A stretch of 64,000 nt of DNA from Bacilli bacterium (GTDB lineage Bacteria > Bacillota_I > Bacilli_A > RF39 > UBA660), in the NCBI GenBank assembly GCA_017541325.1, contig JAFXZI010000004.1, forward strand, positions 59,208-123,207, given 5' to 3'. The position numbers were made by a program, and so were the translations under genes. Positions 1 through 9,228 of the stretch are shown here, piece by piece; within the stretch, counting starts at the first letter, position 1, and the number at the start of each line of letters is the position of its first letter. The notes beneath the pieces are model-generated. The model did no database searches, had not been told where the DNA came from, and worked only from the letters and a program-made list of their open reading frames with translations.

Positions 1-2227
1 TAAAATATTTCATAAATTCTGGATCATTAAAATCATCAATAGTTACATTTCTTCCATAGAACTTATCTTGAATAGCCGGAGGAACATCTTTATCTAAAAA
101 TAACGTTGGATATTTTGTCATAAAATGTTCTCCAATAGATGGGCTATAAGCAAATTTTCCAGAAACAATATTATCATATATTTCTTTTTCTATAATATTA
201 ATAATATCTTCTTTAGTTATATTTGATCTAAATACAGATGTTATATCTGTCATTTTTTCTAAATATTCGCCATATGTAAATAGTAATTCAAAAGCATCTT
301 TTCTACCCAACTTTTCCTCTAAATATACAGCTAGGTTAGTCATTTCTGGATATGATAACTTATCTTTTTCTCTTAATACTTTTATTCTAGGGAAAAACAA
401 ACCTAAATCTATTTTATTGAAATATGTTTCAATTTGATCCCTATTATTCTTAATATATTCAGCAGTTAACTCTCTGTTATAAAATAATTTCTTTAAATCA
501 TCAGGAGTGTTAATTGGTAAGAATGTATCTGGATACCTTTCTATTAATTCATCTGGAATAAACTCTGGAAATCTTCCTTTTTCATGTATTACAGAATGTC
601 TTACCATTTGTACAAGAATATCTTTCATATCTTCTACAGTTGATTCTTCAGCAAAAGCAATATCACGATTATCATGTATATATTTGAAAAAATATGCATA
701 ATCTTTAATAAAATTTAAAGCATCTATACTACTATTATTTTTTAACAAAAATGGATATAATTCATACCAAGTACATCTATAAAAATCATATTCTTCGAAA
801 TCACTATTTGCATCTATTACAGGAACTTGAATTCCTTTAAATCCAACTATTAAATCTTTTCCTTCAAGGTAAGGAATATATTCTGGATGTTCATGCAATA
901 TAACAGGAGTTAATTTCTTTGTATAAAATAAATTTTGCAATTCTTCAGGTGCATCATCACTTAAGAAAAATCCTGGGTATACTTCTCTAAATTTTCCACC
1001 AATACTTCTAAAGTCTGGTGCTTGATCAGAATAATTCCAATCATTTGGTCCATACATAATCATACGTTTAACTATTTCGTAAAAATCTTCTAATGTATAT
1101 CCGCTTACATAATTACCATCTTGATCAAACTTAACTGGAAGAAAACTTGTATCATTATTGTGATTATTATTAGCATAATGCAAATACATTGGATATACTA
1201 GTCTTAACATACGAAAATCATCTTTAGAAAAAAAGTGATCACATTCTCTATCAAATTGCATTATGTTTTTTAGTCCATAAAGATACATAACACTAAGAAT
1301 ATTGTTTTCGAATAATAATTGAAATGGTAAACCACTATCTAATACTTCTTCAATAGTATTTTTTTCCAATAAATCTTGAAAATAGAATTCATCGCTACTC
1401 TTTTTATCCTTTATTACTTCTAATGGATCCACGTATTTAAATAATTCTTTAAAGTCATCATTTGATAATACTTTTTCGTTTGAAGAAGATAAAACACGTC
1501 CAACAATATCAGAACTAATTCTAGCTAAATATTCATTTTTTGATTCTTCTGTTCCTGTTAATACAATATTTATAAAATCATACGGATCAATTAATTGTTC
1601 TTCCATTGCAAGATTTATAATAATATTATATTGTTCCATAATATCTCTAATTTGTTCAGTTGTAATATTATGTTCATTTTTAATATCTCTTCCTAGACAA
1701 AAAGATAAATCCTTATCTTTAAATATACTCCAGTACTTTACCATTTCATCTATGGTTAATGATCCATCATTAAATCTTTCAGCTATATAATATGAATTTG
1801 AATCTAGTGAATCCAGCTCTTGTTCAGAGAAAACCTTTTCAGGATGAAGTTCTCTCATTTTTTCCGTATAATATTTTGGTTTTAACTCTCTATAACCAAT
1901 TTCATATACAGCCTCTATTGGATCTATTCCTCTATCAACAAGATTTAAAAACTCACTCATGAAATTAAAATTATCTCTAGATGAATAAAAAGAATTTCTA
2001 AGTAAATTTATTAATCCCCAGTCTAAACCCTTAGCCTTTTCTAATCCAATTTTATCTACAATTAATCTATCGTTTTGTAACATACATTCTAAAGGGATTT
2101 TATCAAATAAGTCATACATAACATAATCGGAAAAAGTTAAATATTTGTTATATACTCTTTCTAAAACATCTTTAGGTACATTTAATCTTTTTCCAAATAA
2201 TTGTCTTCTTTCATATTTGTACTTCAT
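1..2227 (-). CDS. Large repeat-containing protein of unknown function, partial
   Basis: An uninterrupted minus-strand reading frame starts at ATG 2227 (ribosome site GGTG just upstream) and is still open at the window edge, giving the first 742 residues. I do not recognise a named family. At least three copies of a block of about 35 residues are visible, near residues 415-440, 562-590 and 700-740, so spaced by about 140-147 residues. Each reads roughly YPxxFL..d.P..lq..FY.r.lT. The N-terminus (VPKDVLERVYNKYLT) looks like a degenerate copy. The protein is acidic and rich in Asp, Glu, Tyr and Asn, with no signal peptide or membrane segment visible. It is monocistronic as far as can be seen. The reading frame is certain; the function is unknown. 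Confidence 0.85.
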   Translation of the reverse strand, partial: MKYKYERRQLFGKRLNVPKDVLERVYNKYLTFSDYVMYDLFDKIPLECMLQNDRLIVDKIGLEKAKGLDWGLINLLRNSFYSSRDNFNFMSEFLNLVDRGIDPIEAVYEIGYRELKPKYYTEKMRELHPEKVFSEQELDSLDSNSYYIAERFNDGSLTIDEMVKYWSIFKDKDLSFCLGRDIKNEHNITTEQIRDIMEQYNIIINLAMEEQLIDPYDFINIVLTGTEESKNEYLARISSDIVGRVLSSSNEKVLSNDDFKELFKYVDPLEVIKDKKSSDEFYFQDLLEKNTIEEVLDSGLPFQLLFENNILSVMYLYGLKNIMQFDRECDHFFSKDDFRMLRLVYPMYLHYANNNHNNDTSFLPVKFDQDGNYVSGYTLEDFYEIVKRMIMYGPNDWNYSDQAPDFRSIGGKFREVYPGFFLSDDAPEELQNLFYTKKLTPVILHEHPEYIPYLEGKDLIVGFKGIQVPVIDANSDFEEYDFYRCTWYELYPFLLKNNSSIDALNFIKDYAYFFKYIHDNRDIAFAEESTVEDMKDILVQMVRHSVIHEKGRFPEFIPDELIERYPDTFLPINTPDDLKKLFYNRELTAEYIKNNRDQIETYFNKIDLGLFFPRIKVLREKDKLSYPEMTNLAVYLEEKLGRKDAFELLFTYGEYLEKMTDITSVFRSNITKEDIINIIEKEIYDNIVSGKFAYSPSIGEHFMTKYPTLFLDKDVPPAIQDKFYGRNVTIDDFNDPEFMKYF

Positions 2228-2257
2228 ATTTTCACCTATTATAATTATAACATAATA

Positions 2258-2283
2258 AAAAAACAGGTAAGAACTACTTACCT
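2258..2283 (-). terminator. Rho-independent terminator
   Basis: Seven-base stem AGGTAAG/CTTACCT with a 5-nt loop. Read on the minus strand it is followed by a run of Ts. It ends the acyltransferase-like gene at 2298-3149. Confidence 0.7.
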
Positions 2284-2297
2284 ATTTACTTTACATA

Positions 2298-3149
2298 TTA
2301 TTTATCTAATTTATATTGTTTTGAAACTGGTTCTTCTAGTGTTTCTGGATTATCAAAGAAATATTCTAATAGTTTAGCAGATTTTATTAAATAGAATCCA
2401 TCAGCAATTCTCTCATCAAAATTAAGACCTAAATCTACAGCTTTTATTTTTTTTGATTTTCCTTTTTCAAGTATTTCTTTATCTCTAATTTCTCCTATTG
2501 CAAGTATTGATGAACATGCACCAAAATCTGTAATATTATGATAGATTGCTGAACATCCAAAAGTACCTATATCAGTTACTATAGTACTACTATAATATAA
2601 GTTATCTTTCATTAGACTTGCAGGAAGAATTCCTTTTTTATCCATCCATTTTAATAATCCAACTAAAGGAACTCTTATGATATTTGGAAGTTTTCCTAAA
2701 GTATCTATTGCACTATTTGCTCCTTCTTTTTCTACTTTCTTTTCCCTAATATTTTTTACCTTAGTTTTTATTTTTTCACAAATAGATTCAATATTATCAT
2801 CTACTTCAATTGGGATAAGAAGCATTACTTCTTCTGCTTGATCTTCAAATGATACTTTTGCTACAAAAGATATTACTACATCATTGTGCTCATAAACATG
2901 TCTATTAGCAATAAAACGGTTTAATTTAGGTCTATTATAAATAGTCTTAGCAATCGCCGTTACAAAAGCATGGAAATAAGTATATTCTTTTCCTTCTTTT
3001 TTTGCTTTATCAACAAAATTAACTAATTTAGTAACGTCGTAATCTTGTTTTAAAAAAACATCACTATCTGCACGAGAAGGTTTGATATCAAGCATTAATT
3101 GTTCCATACCATTTATGTTTTTTACTCTTCTAGCATCTTTTCTTCCCAT
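2298..3149 (-). CDS. Stand-alone 2-oxoacid dehydrogenase E2-like acyltransferase domain
   Basis: A 283-residue protein that looks like the catalytic (chloramphenicol-acetyltransferase fold) domain of dihydrolipoamide acyltransferases. It has the N-terminal RRVKNINGMEQLMLDIKPSR region, the central TDIGTFGCSAIYHNI strand and a C-terminal DERIADGFY motif. It has no lipoyl domain and no E3-binding domain, and no other pyruvate dehydrogenase subunit lies nearby. In active E2 enzymes the last motif is DHRxxDG; here Glu246 replaces the catalytic His, while Asp250 is kept. It may bind a CoA-like ligand without being a standard acyltransferase. Terminators on both sides make it a single-gene unit. Fold assignment is fairly sure; activity is unknown. 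Confidence 0.75.
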   Translation of the reverse strand: MGRKDARRVKNINGMEQLMLDIKPSRADSDVFLKQDYDVTKLVNFVDKAKKEGKEYTYFHAFVTAIAKTIYNRPKLNRFIANRHVYEHNDVVISFVAKVSFEDQAEEVMLLIPIEVDDNIESICEKIKTKVKNIREKKVEKEGANSAIDTLGKLPNIIRVPLVGLLKWMDKKGILPASLMKDNLYYSSTIVTDIGTFGCSAIYHNITDFGACSSILAIGEIRDKEILEKGKSKKIKAVDLGLNFDERIADGFYLIKSAKLLEYFFDNPETLEEPVSKQYKLDK

Positions 3150-3176
3150 ATCATCACCCTAATAAAAGTATAACAT

Positions 3177-3204
3177 AAAAAAAACCAATAATAAACTATT
3201 GGTT
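3177..3204 (-). terminator. Terminator of the nrd-trxB operon
   Basis: Stem AACCAATA/TATTGGTT with a 6-nt loop followed by a T run on the minus strand. The trxB stop codon lies in the stem. Confidence 0.75.
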
Positions 3205-4086
3205 ATTTTCTAGGTATTTAATAGCAAAACTAGCTGCTACTGCACCATCAGACATAGCTGTAGTTAATTGTCTTATAGTTTTATGTCTACAGTCTCCTGC
3301 AACAAAAATACTACTTTTTATAGTGCTACAATCTTCACTTAATACATAGTTTTGTTCACTAAGTGGTAATAAATCTTTAACAAGATTTGTTTGAGCATCC
3401 ATACCTATTGAAATAAACATTCCAGCAATATCTATTTTTCTATCATTATCAAGTACAATACTTTCTAATTCATCTTTTCCAATTATTTCTTTAACATTTG
3501 CATTATAAATTATTTCAATGTTATCTTTTTCTTTTAAACTATCTAAAAGAACTTTTTCACATTTTAATTTATTTCCTCGATATATTAAATATACTTTAGG
3601 ACAAAGATTAGACATATATAGTGCATTTGTAACAGCGGTATTAGCACCACCAATTACTGCAACATCTTTTCCTTTATAAAATGATCCATCACAAGACGTA
3701 CAAAAAGAAATACCTCTTCCAATTAAATTCTCTTCATTAGGAAGTCCTAGTAATCTATATTTTGCTCCAGTTGCAACAATTACAGCACGTGCTTCGTAAC
3801 TATCACAATCTGTAATAACTTTATTTGTTTCTCCAGGAATTATTTCTAATACTTCTTCTATTTCAATAGGAAGTCCTAATTCTTCTGCTTGTTCATAGAA
3901 ATTATTGGCAAGTTCTACTCCACTAATTGATTTAAATCCTGGAAAATTTTTAACTAAAGGAGATGATGCAATTTGTCCACCTATTGTTTCTTTTTCAAAA
4001 ACTACTGTTTTTAAATTTGCTCTTTGGCAGTATATTCCTGCAGTTATTCCTGCAGGACCACCACCAACTATTATTACATCATACAT
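3196..4086 (-). CDS. trxB: Thioredoxin reductase-like flavoprotein
   Basis: A 296-residue, low-molecular-weight thioredoxin reductase-type flavoprotein. It shows the N-terminal FAD motif GGGPAG (8-13), the redox pair C129-T-S-C132, the second nucleotide motif GGANTA (146-151) and the C-terminal FAD motif FVAGDCR. It starts 3 bases after the nrdD stop with no good ribosome site, so it is probably translationally coupled to nrdD. That fits a role in re-reducing the dithiol domain fused to NrdD. The NADPH-specificity motif HRRxxxR is absent: the equivalent stretch reads YRGNKLK, so the electron donor is uncertain (NADH, NADPH or ferredoxin). Family call is sure; cofactor is not. Confidence 0.92.
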   Translation of the reverse strand: MYDVIIVGGGPAGITAGIYCQRANLKTVVFEKETIGGQIASSPLVKNFPGFKSISGVELANNFYEQAEELGLPIEIEEVLEIIPGETNKVITDCDSYEARAVIVATGAKYRLLGLPNEENLIGRGISFCTSCDGSFYKGKDVAVIGGANTAVTNALYMSNLCPKVYLIYRGNKLKCEKVLLDSLKEKDNIEIIYNANVKEIIGKDELESIVLDNDRKIDIAGMFISIGMDAQTNLVKDLLPLSEQNYVLSEDCSTIKSSIFVAGDCRHKTIRQLTTAMSDGAVAASFAIKYLENNQ

Positions 4087-4089
4087 ATA

Positions 4090-6528
4090 TTATTTTTTAT
4101 GCTCTTCTACATATTTTTTGATGTTAGATAAGTTTGCAATTACTGTAGCTTCTCCTTTTTTAACTTCTACTAAAGTAGGAGCTTGTTTAACACCAAATTT
4201 CTTTGTTAAGTCTACTTCTTCTTCAGCATCTACAAATGTATATTTAATTTTTGCTTTTTCTAGTAGTTTTTTTGCAGAAGCACAGTTAGGACAAGTTTTT
4301 GTTCCGAAAAGAATTACTTGATCTTTTACTTTTTCTTCTTTCTTTGTCTTTTTCTTATCATGACAACTGCAATCTGGTCCGCAAGTACATTCATGTCCTT
4401 CTTCTTCACAGTGACATTCATCACCGCAAGTGCATTCTTCTCCTTTATGACATTCACAATGATTTTTTATATCGTATTCTTTACGCATTTCGTATTCTTT
4501 AGCTTTACCATCATTCCAGTTTTTAACAGGACGATAATATCCAGTAATACGGCTATAAACTTCTGTTTCTTCTCCACATTCAGGACATTTCCATACTTCA
4601 CCATTTATATATCCATGGTTCTTACATACTGAGTAAGTTGGACTCAATGTATAGTATGGTAATTTATAATTTTCAGCAATCTTTCTAACTAAGTTAGCAG
4701 CAGCTTTCCAATCATCTAATCTTTCACCCATAAATGCATGGAATACTGTTCCAGATGTATATAGAGTTTGTAATTCATCTTGAATATCAAGAGCAGCAAA
4801 TATATCATCAGTATATCCAACTGGTAAGTGTGAACTGTTTGTATAATATGGAGTATCATCATTAGAAGCAGTAATTATATCTGGATATAATTGTTTATCC
4901 TTTTTTGCCATACGATATGAAGTAGATTCAGCAGGTGTTGCTTCAAGGTTATATAAATCTCCATATTCTTCTTGATAATCAGATAATTTTTCACGCATGA
5001 AGTTTAATACTTCTTTAGTAAACTTTTGAGCTTTTTCATTAGTTAAATCTTCTCTAATCCATTTAGCATTTAAACATGCTTCATTCATACCAACAAGTCC
5101 AATTGTTGAGAAGTGATTATTAAATGTTCCTAAATATCTCTTAGTATATGGATATAATCCTTCATCTAATAATTTAGTAATAACATTTCTTTTAATTTTT
5201 AAACTTCTTGCAGCTAGATTCATAAGATTTTCTAATCTTTCATAGAATTCTTGTTCATTTTCAGATAAATATGCAATTCTTGGCATATTAATTGTAACAA
5301 CTCCAACAGATCCAGTAGATTCACCACTACCGAAGAATCCACCACTCTTTTTACGAAGTTCTCTTAAGTCTAATCTTAGACGACAGCACATACTTCTTAC
5401 ATCAGATGGTTCCATATCACTATTGATATAATTTGAGAAGTATGGAGTTCCGTATTTTGCAGTCATTTCAAATAATAATTTATTATTTTCAGTTTCTGAC
5501 CAATCGAAGTTTTTAGTAATTGAATATGTAGGAATTGGGTATTGGAATCCTCTTCCGTTAGCATCTCCTTCAATCATAATTTCTATGAACGCTTTATTAA
5601 CCATATTCATTTCTTCTTGACAATCTTTATATTTAAAATCAACTTCTTTTCCACCAATAATACAGTTAAGTTCTGCTAAGTCATTTGGTACAACCCAGTC
5701 AAGTGTAATATTAGTGAATGGTGCTTGTGTTCCCCAACGAGATGGAGTATTAACACCATATACAAATGATTGAATAGCTTGTTTAACTTCTTTATAAGTT
5801 AAGTTATCTATTTTAACAAAAGGAGCTAAATATGTATCAAAAGATGAGAACGCTTGTGCTCCAGCCCATTCATTTTGCATAATTCCTAAGAAGTTAACCA
5901 TTTGATTACATAAAGTAGATAAGTGTTTAGCAGGACTAGAAGTTATTTTTCCAGGAACTCCTCCTAAACCTTCTTGAATTAATTGTTTTAAACTCCATCC
6001 AGCACAATATCCAGTTAACATAGATAAATCATGAATATGATAATCACAATCACGATGAGCTTTTGCAATTTCTTCATCATATACTTCTGTTAACCAGTAA
6101 TTCGCAGTAATTGCACCAGAGTTACTAAGAATTAATCCTCCTACTGAATAAGTAACTGTAGAATTTTCTTTAACTCTCCAGTCAGTTACATTTATATAAC
6201 TGTTAACTACTTGTTTATAGTCAAGTATTGTAGATTCCATTGCTCTTTGTTTTTCATGTAATTTACGATATAAAATATATGCTTTAGCAACTTGAGTATA
6301 TCCAGCTTGAGATAATACTTCTTCTACTTTATCTTGAATGATTTCTACATCAATTATATTGTTCTTTACACTTGATTCAAATGCAGCAGTTACTTTTAAT
6401 GCTAAGAAATCAATAACATTTTCATCATAATTAACTTTTTCTGCATCAAATGCTTTTGTAATTGCACTTTTTATTTTTTCAATTTCAAATGGAACTATCT
6501 TTCCATCTCTTTTTCTTACTTTATACAT
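4090..6528 (-). CDS. nrdD: Anaerobic ribonucleoside-triphosphate reductase with Cys-rich and glutaredoxin-like C-terminal fusion
   Basis: Class III ribonucleotide reductase catalytic subunit, which reduces NTPs to dNTPs with a glycyl radical. In order: ATP-cone (about 1-95), the NrdD barrel with the SMCCRLRLDL cysteine region, metal-site cysteines C635, C648 and C651, and the glycyl-radical motif RITGYY with Gly663. A normal NrdD ends about 30 residues later. This one, at 812 residues, continues with a module of ten cysteines arranged as five CxC pairs (691-722), a Lys-rich linker, and a thioredoxin-fold domain with TKTCPNC (Cys746/Cys749) and a QAPT cis-proline loop. It sits between nrdG and trxB, so electron delivery may be built into the polypeptide. 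Confidence 0.95.
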   Translation of the reverse strand: MYKVRKRDGKIVPFEIEKIKSAITKAFDAEKVNYDENVIDFLALKVTAAFESSVKNNIIDVEIIQDKVEEVLSQAGYTQVAKAYILYRKLHEKQRAMESTILDYKQVVNSYINVTDWRVKENSTVTYSVGGLILSNSGAITANYWLTEVYDEEIAKAHRDCDYHIHDLSMLTGYCAGWSLKQLIQEGLGGVPGKITSSPAKHLSTLCNQMVNFLGIMQNEWAGAQAFSSFDTYLAPFVKIDNLTYKEVKQAIQSFVYGVNTPSRWGTQAPFTNITLDWVVPNDLAELNCIIGGKEVDFKYKDCQEEMNMVNKAFIEIMIEGDANGRGFQYPIPTYSITKNFDWSETENNKLLFEMTAKYGTPYFSNYINSDMEPSDVRSMCCRLRLDLRELRKKSGGFFGSGESTGSVGVVTINMPRIAYLSENEQEFYERLENLMNLAARSLKIKRNVITKLLDEGLYPYTKRYLGTFNNHFSTIGLVGMNEACLNAKWIREDLTNEKAQKFTKEVLNFMREKLSDYQEEYGDLYNLEATPAESTSYRMAKKDKQLYPDIITASNDDTPYYTNSSHLPVGYTDDIFAALDIQDELQTLYTSGTVFHAFMGERLDDWKAAANLVRKIAENYKLPYYTLSPTYSVCKNHGYINGEVWKCPECGEETEVYSRITGYYRPVKNWNDGKAKEYEMRKEYDIKNHCECHKGEECTCGDECHCEEEGHECTCGPDCSCHDKKKTKKEEKVKDQVILFGTKTCPNCASAKKLLEKAKIKYTFVDAEEEVDLTKKFGVKQAPTLVEVKKGEATVIANLSNIKKYVEEHKK

Positions 6529-6541
6529 AATTCTCTCCCTT

Positions 6542-7225
6542 TCACAATCCCCTAACTTTTACATTAGGATATTTTTCTTTTACTTTGTTTTGTATATTTA
6601 TAAGTTCTTCTTTAGAAAAAGATTGTAAATCTTTATCAAGAACGTTTTCACTTTGTTCAAAATTTTGTAGATACATTTTATCTTCTTTAACATAACTACA
6701 TATTTTTAGTATTTTATCTAAATCATGAATATTTTTAATTATTGTAGTTCTAAATTCATGATCAATATTACTTTTTTGTAATATTTTTATACTCTTTTTA
6801 ATTTTTTCTTCAAGAACTTTTACTCCAGTAACGTCTTTATATTCAGATAAGACATTTTTTATATCCATTGCGACGTAATCAACAAGTTCTTCATCTAATA
6901 ATTTTTTTATTAAATCAGGATTACTACCATTAGTATCTAGTTTTATTTGATAACCTAGTTCTTTAACTTTTCTCATAAATTGATCTAGATCTTTTTGAAC
7001 AGTAGGTTCTCCTCCACTAATAACGATACCATCAAGTATTCCTTGTCTTTTTTTTAAATAAGAAAATATTTCTTCTTCTGGAATTAAATACTCATTCTCA
7101 TGTCCAATTAATCCTGAATTTTGACAATATGGACATTTAAAATTACAACCTTGAGTAAAAATGATACATGATACTTTTCCAGGAAAATCTAATAAAGTTA
7201 ATTTTTGAAATCCACTAATCTTCAT
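6542..7225 (-). CDS. nrdG: Anaerobic ribonucleotide reductase activating enzyme
   Basis: A 227-residue radical SAM activase that installs the glycyl radical on NrdD. The 4Fe-4S site is C27xxxC31xxC34 (QGCNFKCPYC), followed by the GGEP-type SAM motif (ISGGEPT). The architecture resembles the NrdG/PflA group of anaerobic Firmicutes. Its ATG overlaps the stop of the upstream NrdD-like gene by one base (TAATG), and nrdD follows 13 bases downstream, so all are read as one operon. It ends on TGA, which shows that TGA is a stop codon in this organism. Confidence 0.93.
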   Translation of the reverse strand: MKISGFQKLTLLDFPGKVSCIIFTQGCNFKCPYCQNSGLIGHENEYLIPEEEIFSYLKKRQGILDGIVISGGEPTVQKDLDQFMRKVKELGYQIKLDTNGSNPDLIKKLLDEELVDYVAMDIKNVLSEYKDVTGVKVLEEKIKKSIKILQKSNIDHEFRTTIIKNIHDLDKILKICSYVKEDKMYLQNFEQSENVLDKDLQSFSKEELINIQNKVKEKYPNVKVRGL

Positions 7226-9168
7226 TATTTATCAACCTTCATTTTTACAAAACCAAAGTCATCATTCATTAACTCTTTTATTAAATCTACTATTTTCTTA
7301 TTATTAGTTTTATTAGAAATATTAATTGTAACAAGATTTCCACCATTTAATAGTTTTTGAACTTTTGCAAGATTCTTACGATCTTCAATAAACTTAGCGC
7401 TGTCAATTAAATCATAGGCATTCTTATCTGTAATTTCCTTGTGTGTTCCATAAATTGATTTATCAATCGCTATGAAATATTTTCTAGATGCAAGTCCACT
7501 TGGTTCAAAAATAGAAAAATATAATTTTGTTTCATCACTAAATTGTTTCATCTTTTTACTAACGTATTCTAATATTTTTATCAACAAGTCAAATTGTTTG
7601 TTTGGATCTTGTTCAAAAGATAATACGCATTCTTTTAAACCAACCAATCCAACATTTAATACTCCAGATTTTATAATCTTTCTAATTTTTTGTCCTGATT
7701 CTAATCTTTCATCACCTAGGATGTTTCCTGTAAATAATGCTTGATAGTTTTCTTTGTTTTTATTACCTATAGTTTCAAAAGCAAGTAACATTTCGTTTTT
7801 AGCTAAATCAAGCAACTGATCAAGTTCTTCATAAAAATTAGAAATATTATTATTATTTAAATATTTAAGTCCAAGACGGGCCATATTTATTGAAGTATTT
7901 GTAACAATCATTCTACCAGTTGATCTTTTTTCTACTTCGTTTATGGTTTCAAATATTCTTAATCCGTTACTGAAATATTCTACTTCATTAAAATCATCTT
8001 TGTTAAAAGAACTGTTAGGGAAAGATAAAGATATATTTTTTTGATTGATTATTAAACTTGCAATCTTTGATAAATATACTTCATCCATATTTGGAATTAT
8101 TTTAAATACTACATGAATGTTTTCAAATGAATTATTATCAGCTAAGTACATAATAATATTTTCACGAGCCATTGTAGTAACTTTAGAACTACTATTACTC
8201 ATACTTATTGTATAAGTATTATTAGTTTGATAACTTCTTAAGATTGTGAATATTCTATTAATTGTAATATTTATATAATCTTTAGTATACTCAACTACAT
8301 CATCAAGAATAATACCAAAAGCGTTTTTAAGAATTGGATTAACTGCAAATTGATCAAAGTAATCAATATTAACATTAATATCACTTATTTGATTGATTGC
8401 ATCTTCAATTCTATTAAATGCAATAAGTTCTAACATTCCATTAATTTCCAAATAACATTTAATTTTTACTCTTAACATTTTTTTGTAATAATTCAAGAAG
8501 TATTGTTCTAATAGTAAATCTAAATTATTGATTCCTATTTCTGAACTAATTTCGTTTTGAGAATTAATAATATCGCTTAAAAATTCATCTAAAAAATCAT
8601 CTTCTGGGTTAATATCAAGTTTTAAATTAAGATGTGAGATATATCCTAAAGGAAAAAATTCTAAATTGTGGATAAAGATATTTCCTTCTTCTAGTGCTCT
8701 TACATATTTAGAATCTAAAATATAAGATTTAGCATATTCAGATGAAATAATCTTTCCAAATTTATGAAGAAGTTTCTTTGGTGTTAAGGTAGAATCAATG
8801 TTTTCTACACTTTCAACTACTTTAACGAACTTGTGTTGTTGCTTTTCACTAAATACTTTTCTCGATGCAGCACGTTTTTGTCTATATTCACTAAAAGTAC
8901 AATATACTTTTTCAAATCCCAAGTCTTTTAAATTATTCTCAATAATATCTTGAACATCTTCAACATTGATAGTTTTTCTATCTTTATAATTATCGTTGAT
9001 ATATTTTAGGACACTCTCAAATACACGATAGACTTGTTTTTCATCAACGTCATCATAAACTGCATCAAATGCTTTTTTAATAGCGATCGCTATCTTAGAA
9101 GCATTAAAGTTTACTCTTTGTCCGCTACGTTTAACAACAACTAAATTTTCTAAAACTTCATTCCACAT
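7225..9168 (-). CDS. NrdD-like protein with ATP-cone, lacking the glycyl-radical motif
   Basis: A 647-residue paralogue of NrdD. An N-terminal ATP-cone (about 4-95) is followed by a diverged class III reductase core: EEGNIFIHNLEFF matches the region after the cone, and STGRMIVTNTSINMARLGL and VGLVGLKECVL match nucleotide-site segments of the true NrdD at 4090-6528. The C-terminus has no RxxGY motif and no metal-binding cysteines, and the catalytic cysteine region is not conserved. It cannot be a normal reductase and may be a regulatory or scaffold partner. ATG 9168 has the better-spaced ribosome site (GAGG); an in-frame ATG at 9180 would add four residues. The stop overlaps the nrdG start (TAATG). 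Confidence 0.82.
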   Translation of the reverse strand: MWNEVLENLVVVKRSGQRVNFNASKIAIAIKKAFDAVYDDVDEKQVYRVFESVLKYINDNYKDRKTINVEDVQDIIENNLKDLGFEKVYCTFSEYRQKRAASRKVFSEKQQHKFVKVVESVENIDSTLTPKKLLHKFGKIISSEYAKSYILDSKYVRALEEGNIFIHNLEFFPLGYISHLNLKLDINPEDDFLDEFLSDIINSQNEISSEIGINNLDLLLEQYFLNYYKKMLRVKIKCYLEINGMLELIAFNRIEDAINQISDINVNIDYFDQFAVNPILKNAFGIILDDVVEYTKDYINITINRIFTILRSYQTNNTYTISMSNSSSKVTTMARENIIMYLADNNSFENIHVVFKIIPNMDEVYLSKIASLIINQKNISLSFPNSSFNKDDFNEVEYFSNGLRIFETINEVEKRSTGRMIVTNTSINMARLGLKYLNNNNISNFYEELDQLLDLAKNEMLLAFETIGNKNKENYQALFTGNILGDERLESGQKIRKIIKSGVLNVGLVGLKECVLSFEQDPNKQFDLLIKILEYVSKKMKQFSDETKLYFSIFEPSGLASRKYFIAIDKSIYGTHKEITDKNAYDLIDSAKFIEDRKNLAKVQKLLNGGNLVTINISNKTNNKKIVDLIKELMNDDFGFVKMKVDK

Positions 9169-9199
9169 ACATAACCTCATCTATTTTCAAGCTAAATGT

Positions 9200-9228
9200 A
9201 TCGTATCATTTCAAAATAAAATAATCAA
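9200..9228 (-). promoter_or_regulatory. Promoter of the nrd operon
   Basis: Minus-strand TTGATT (9228-9223), 17-base spacer, TACGAT (9205-9200), about 30 bases upstream of the first nrd gene. The rest of the 285-base spacer up to dut is very AT-rich. It holds only a weak palindrome (CTATATAG, 9311-9318) and no convincing NrdR box pair. Confidence 0.5.

Noticed and set aside
3905..4632. Plus-strand open frames opposite trxB and nrdD
   Set aside because: They mirror the minus-strand coding frames, have Ser/Phe-rich low-complexity translations and no ribosome sites.
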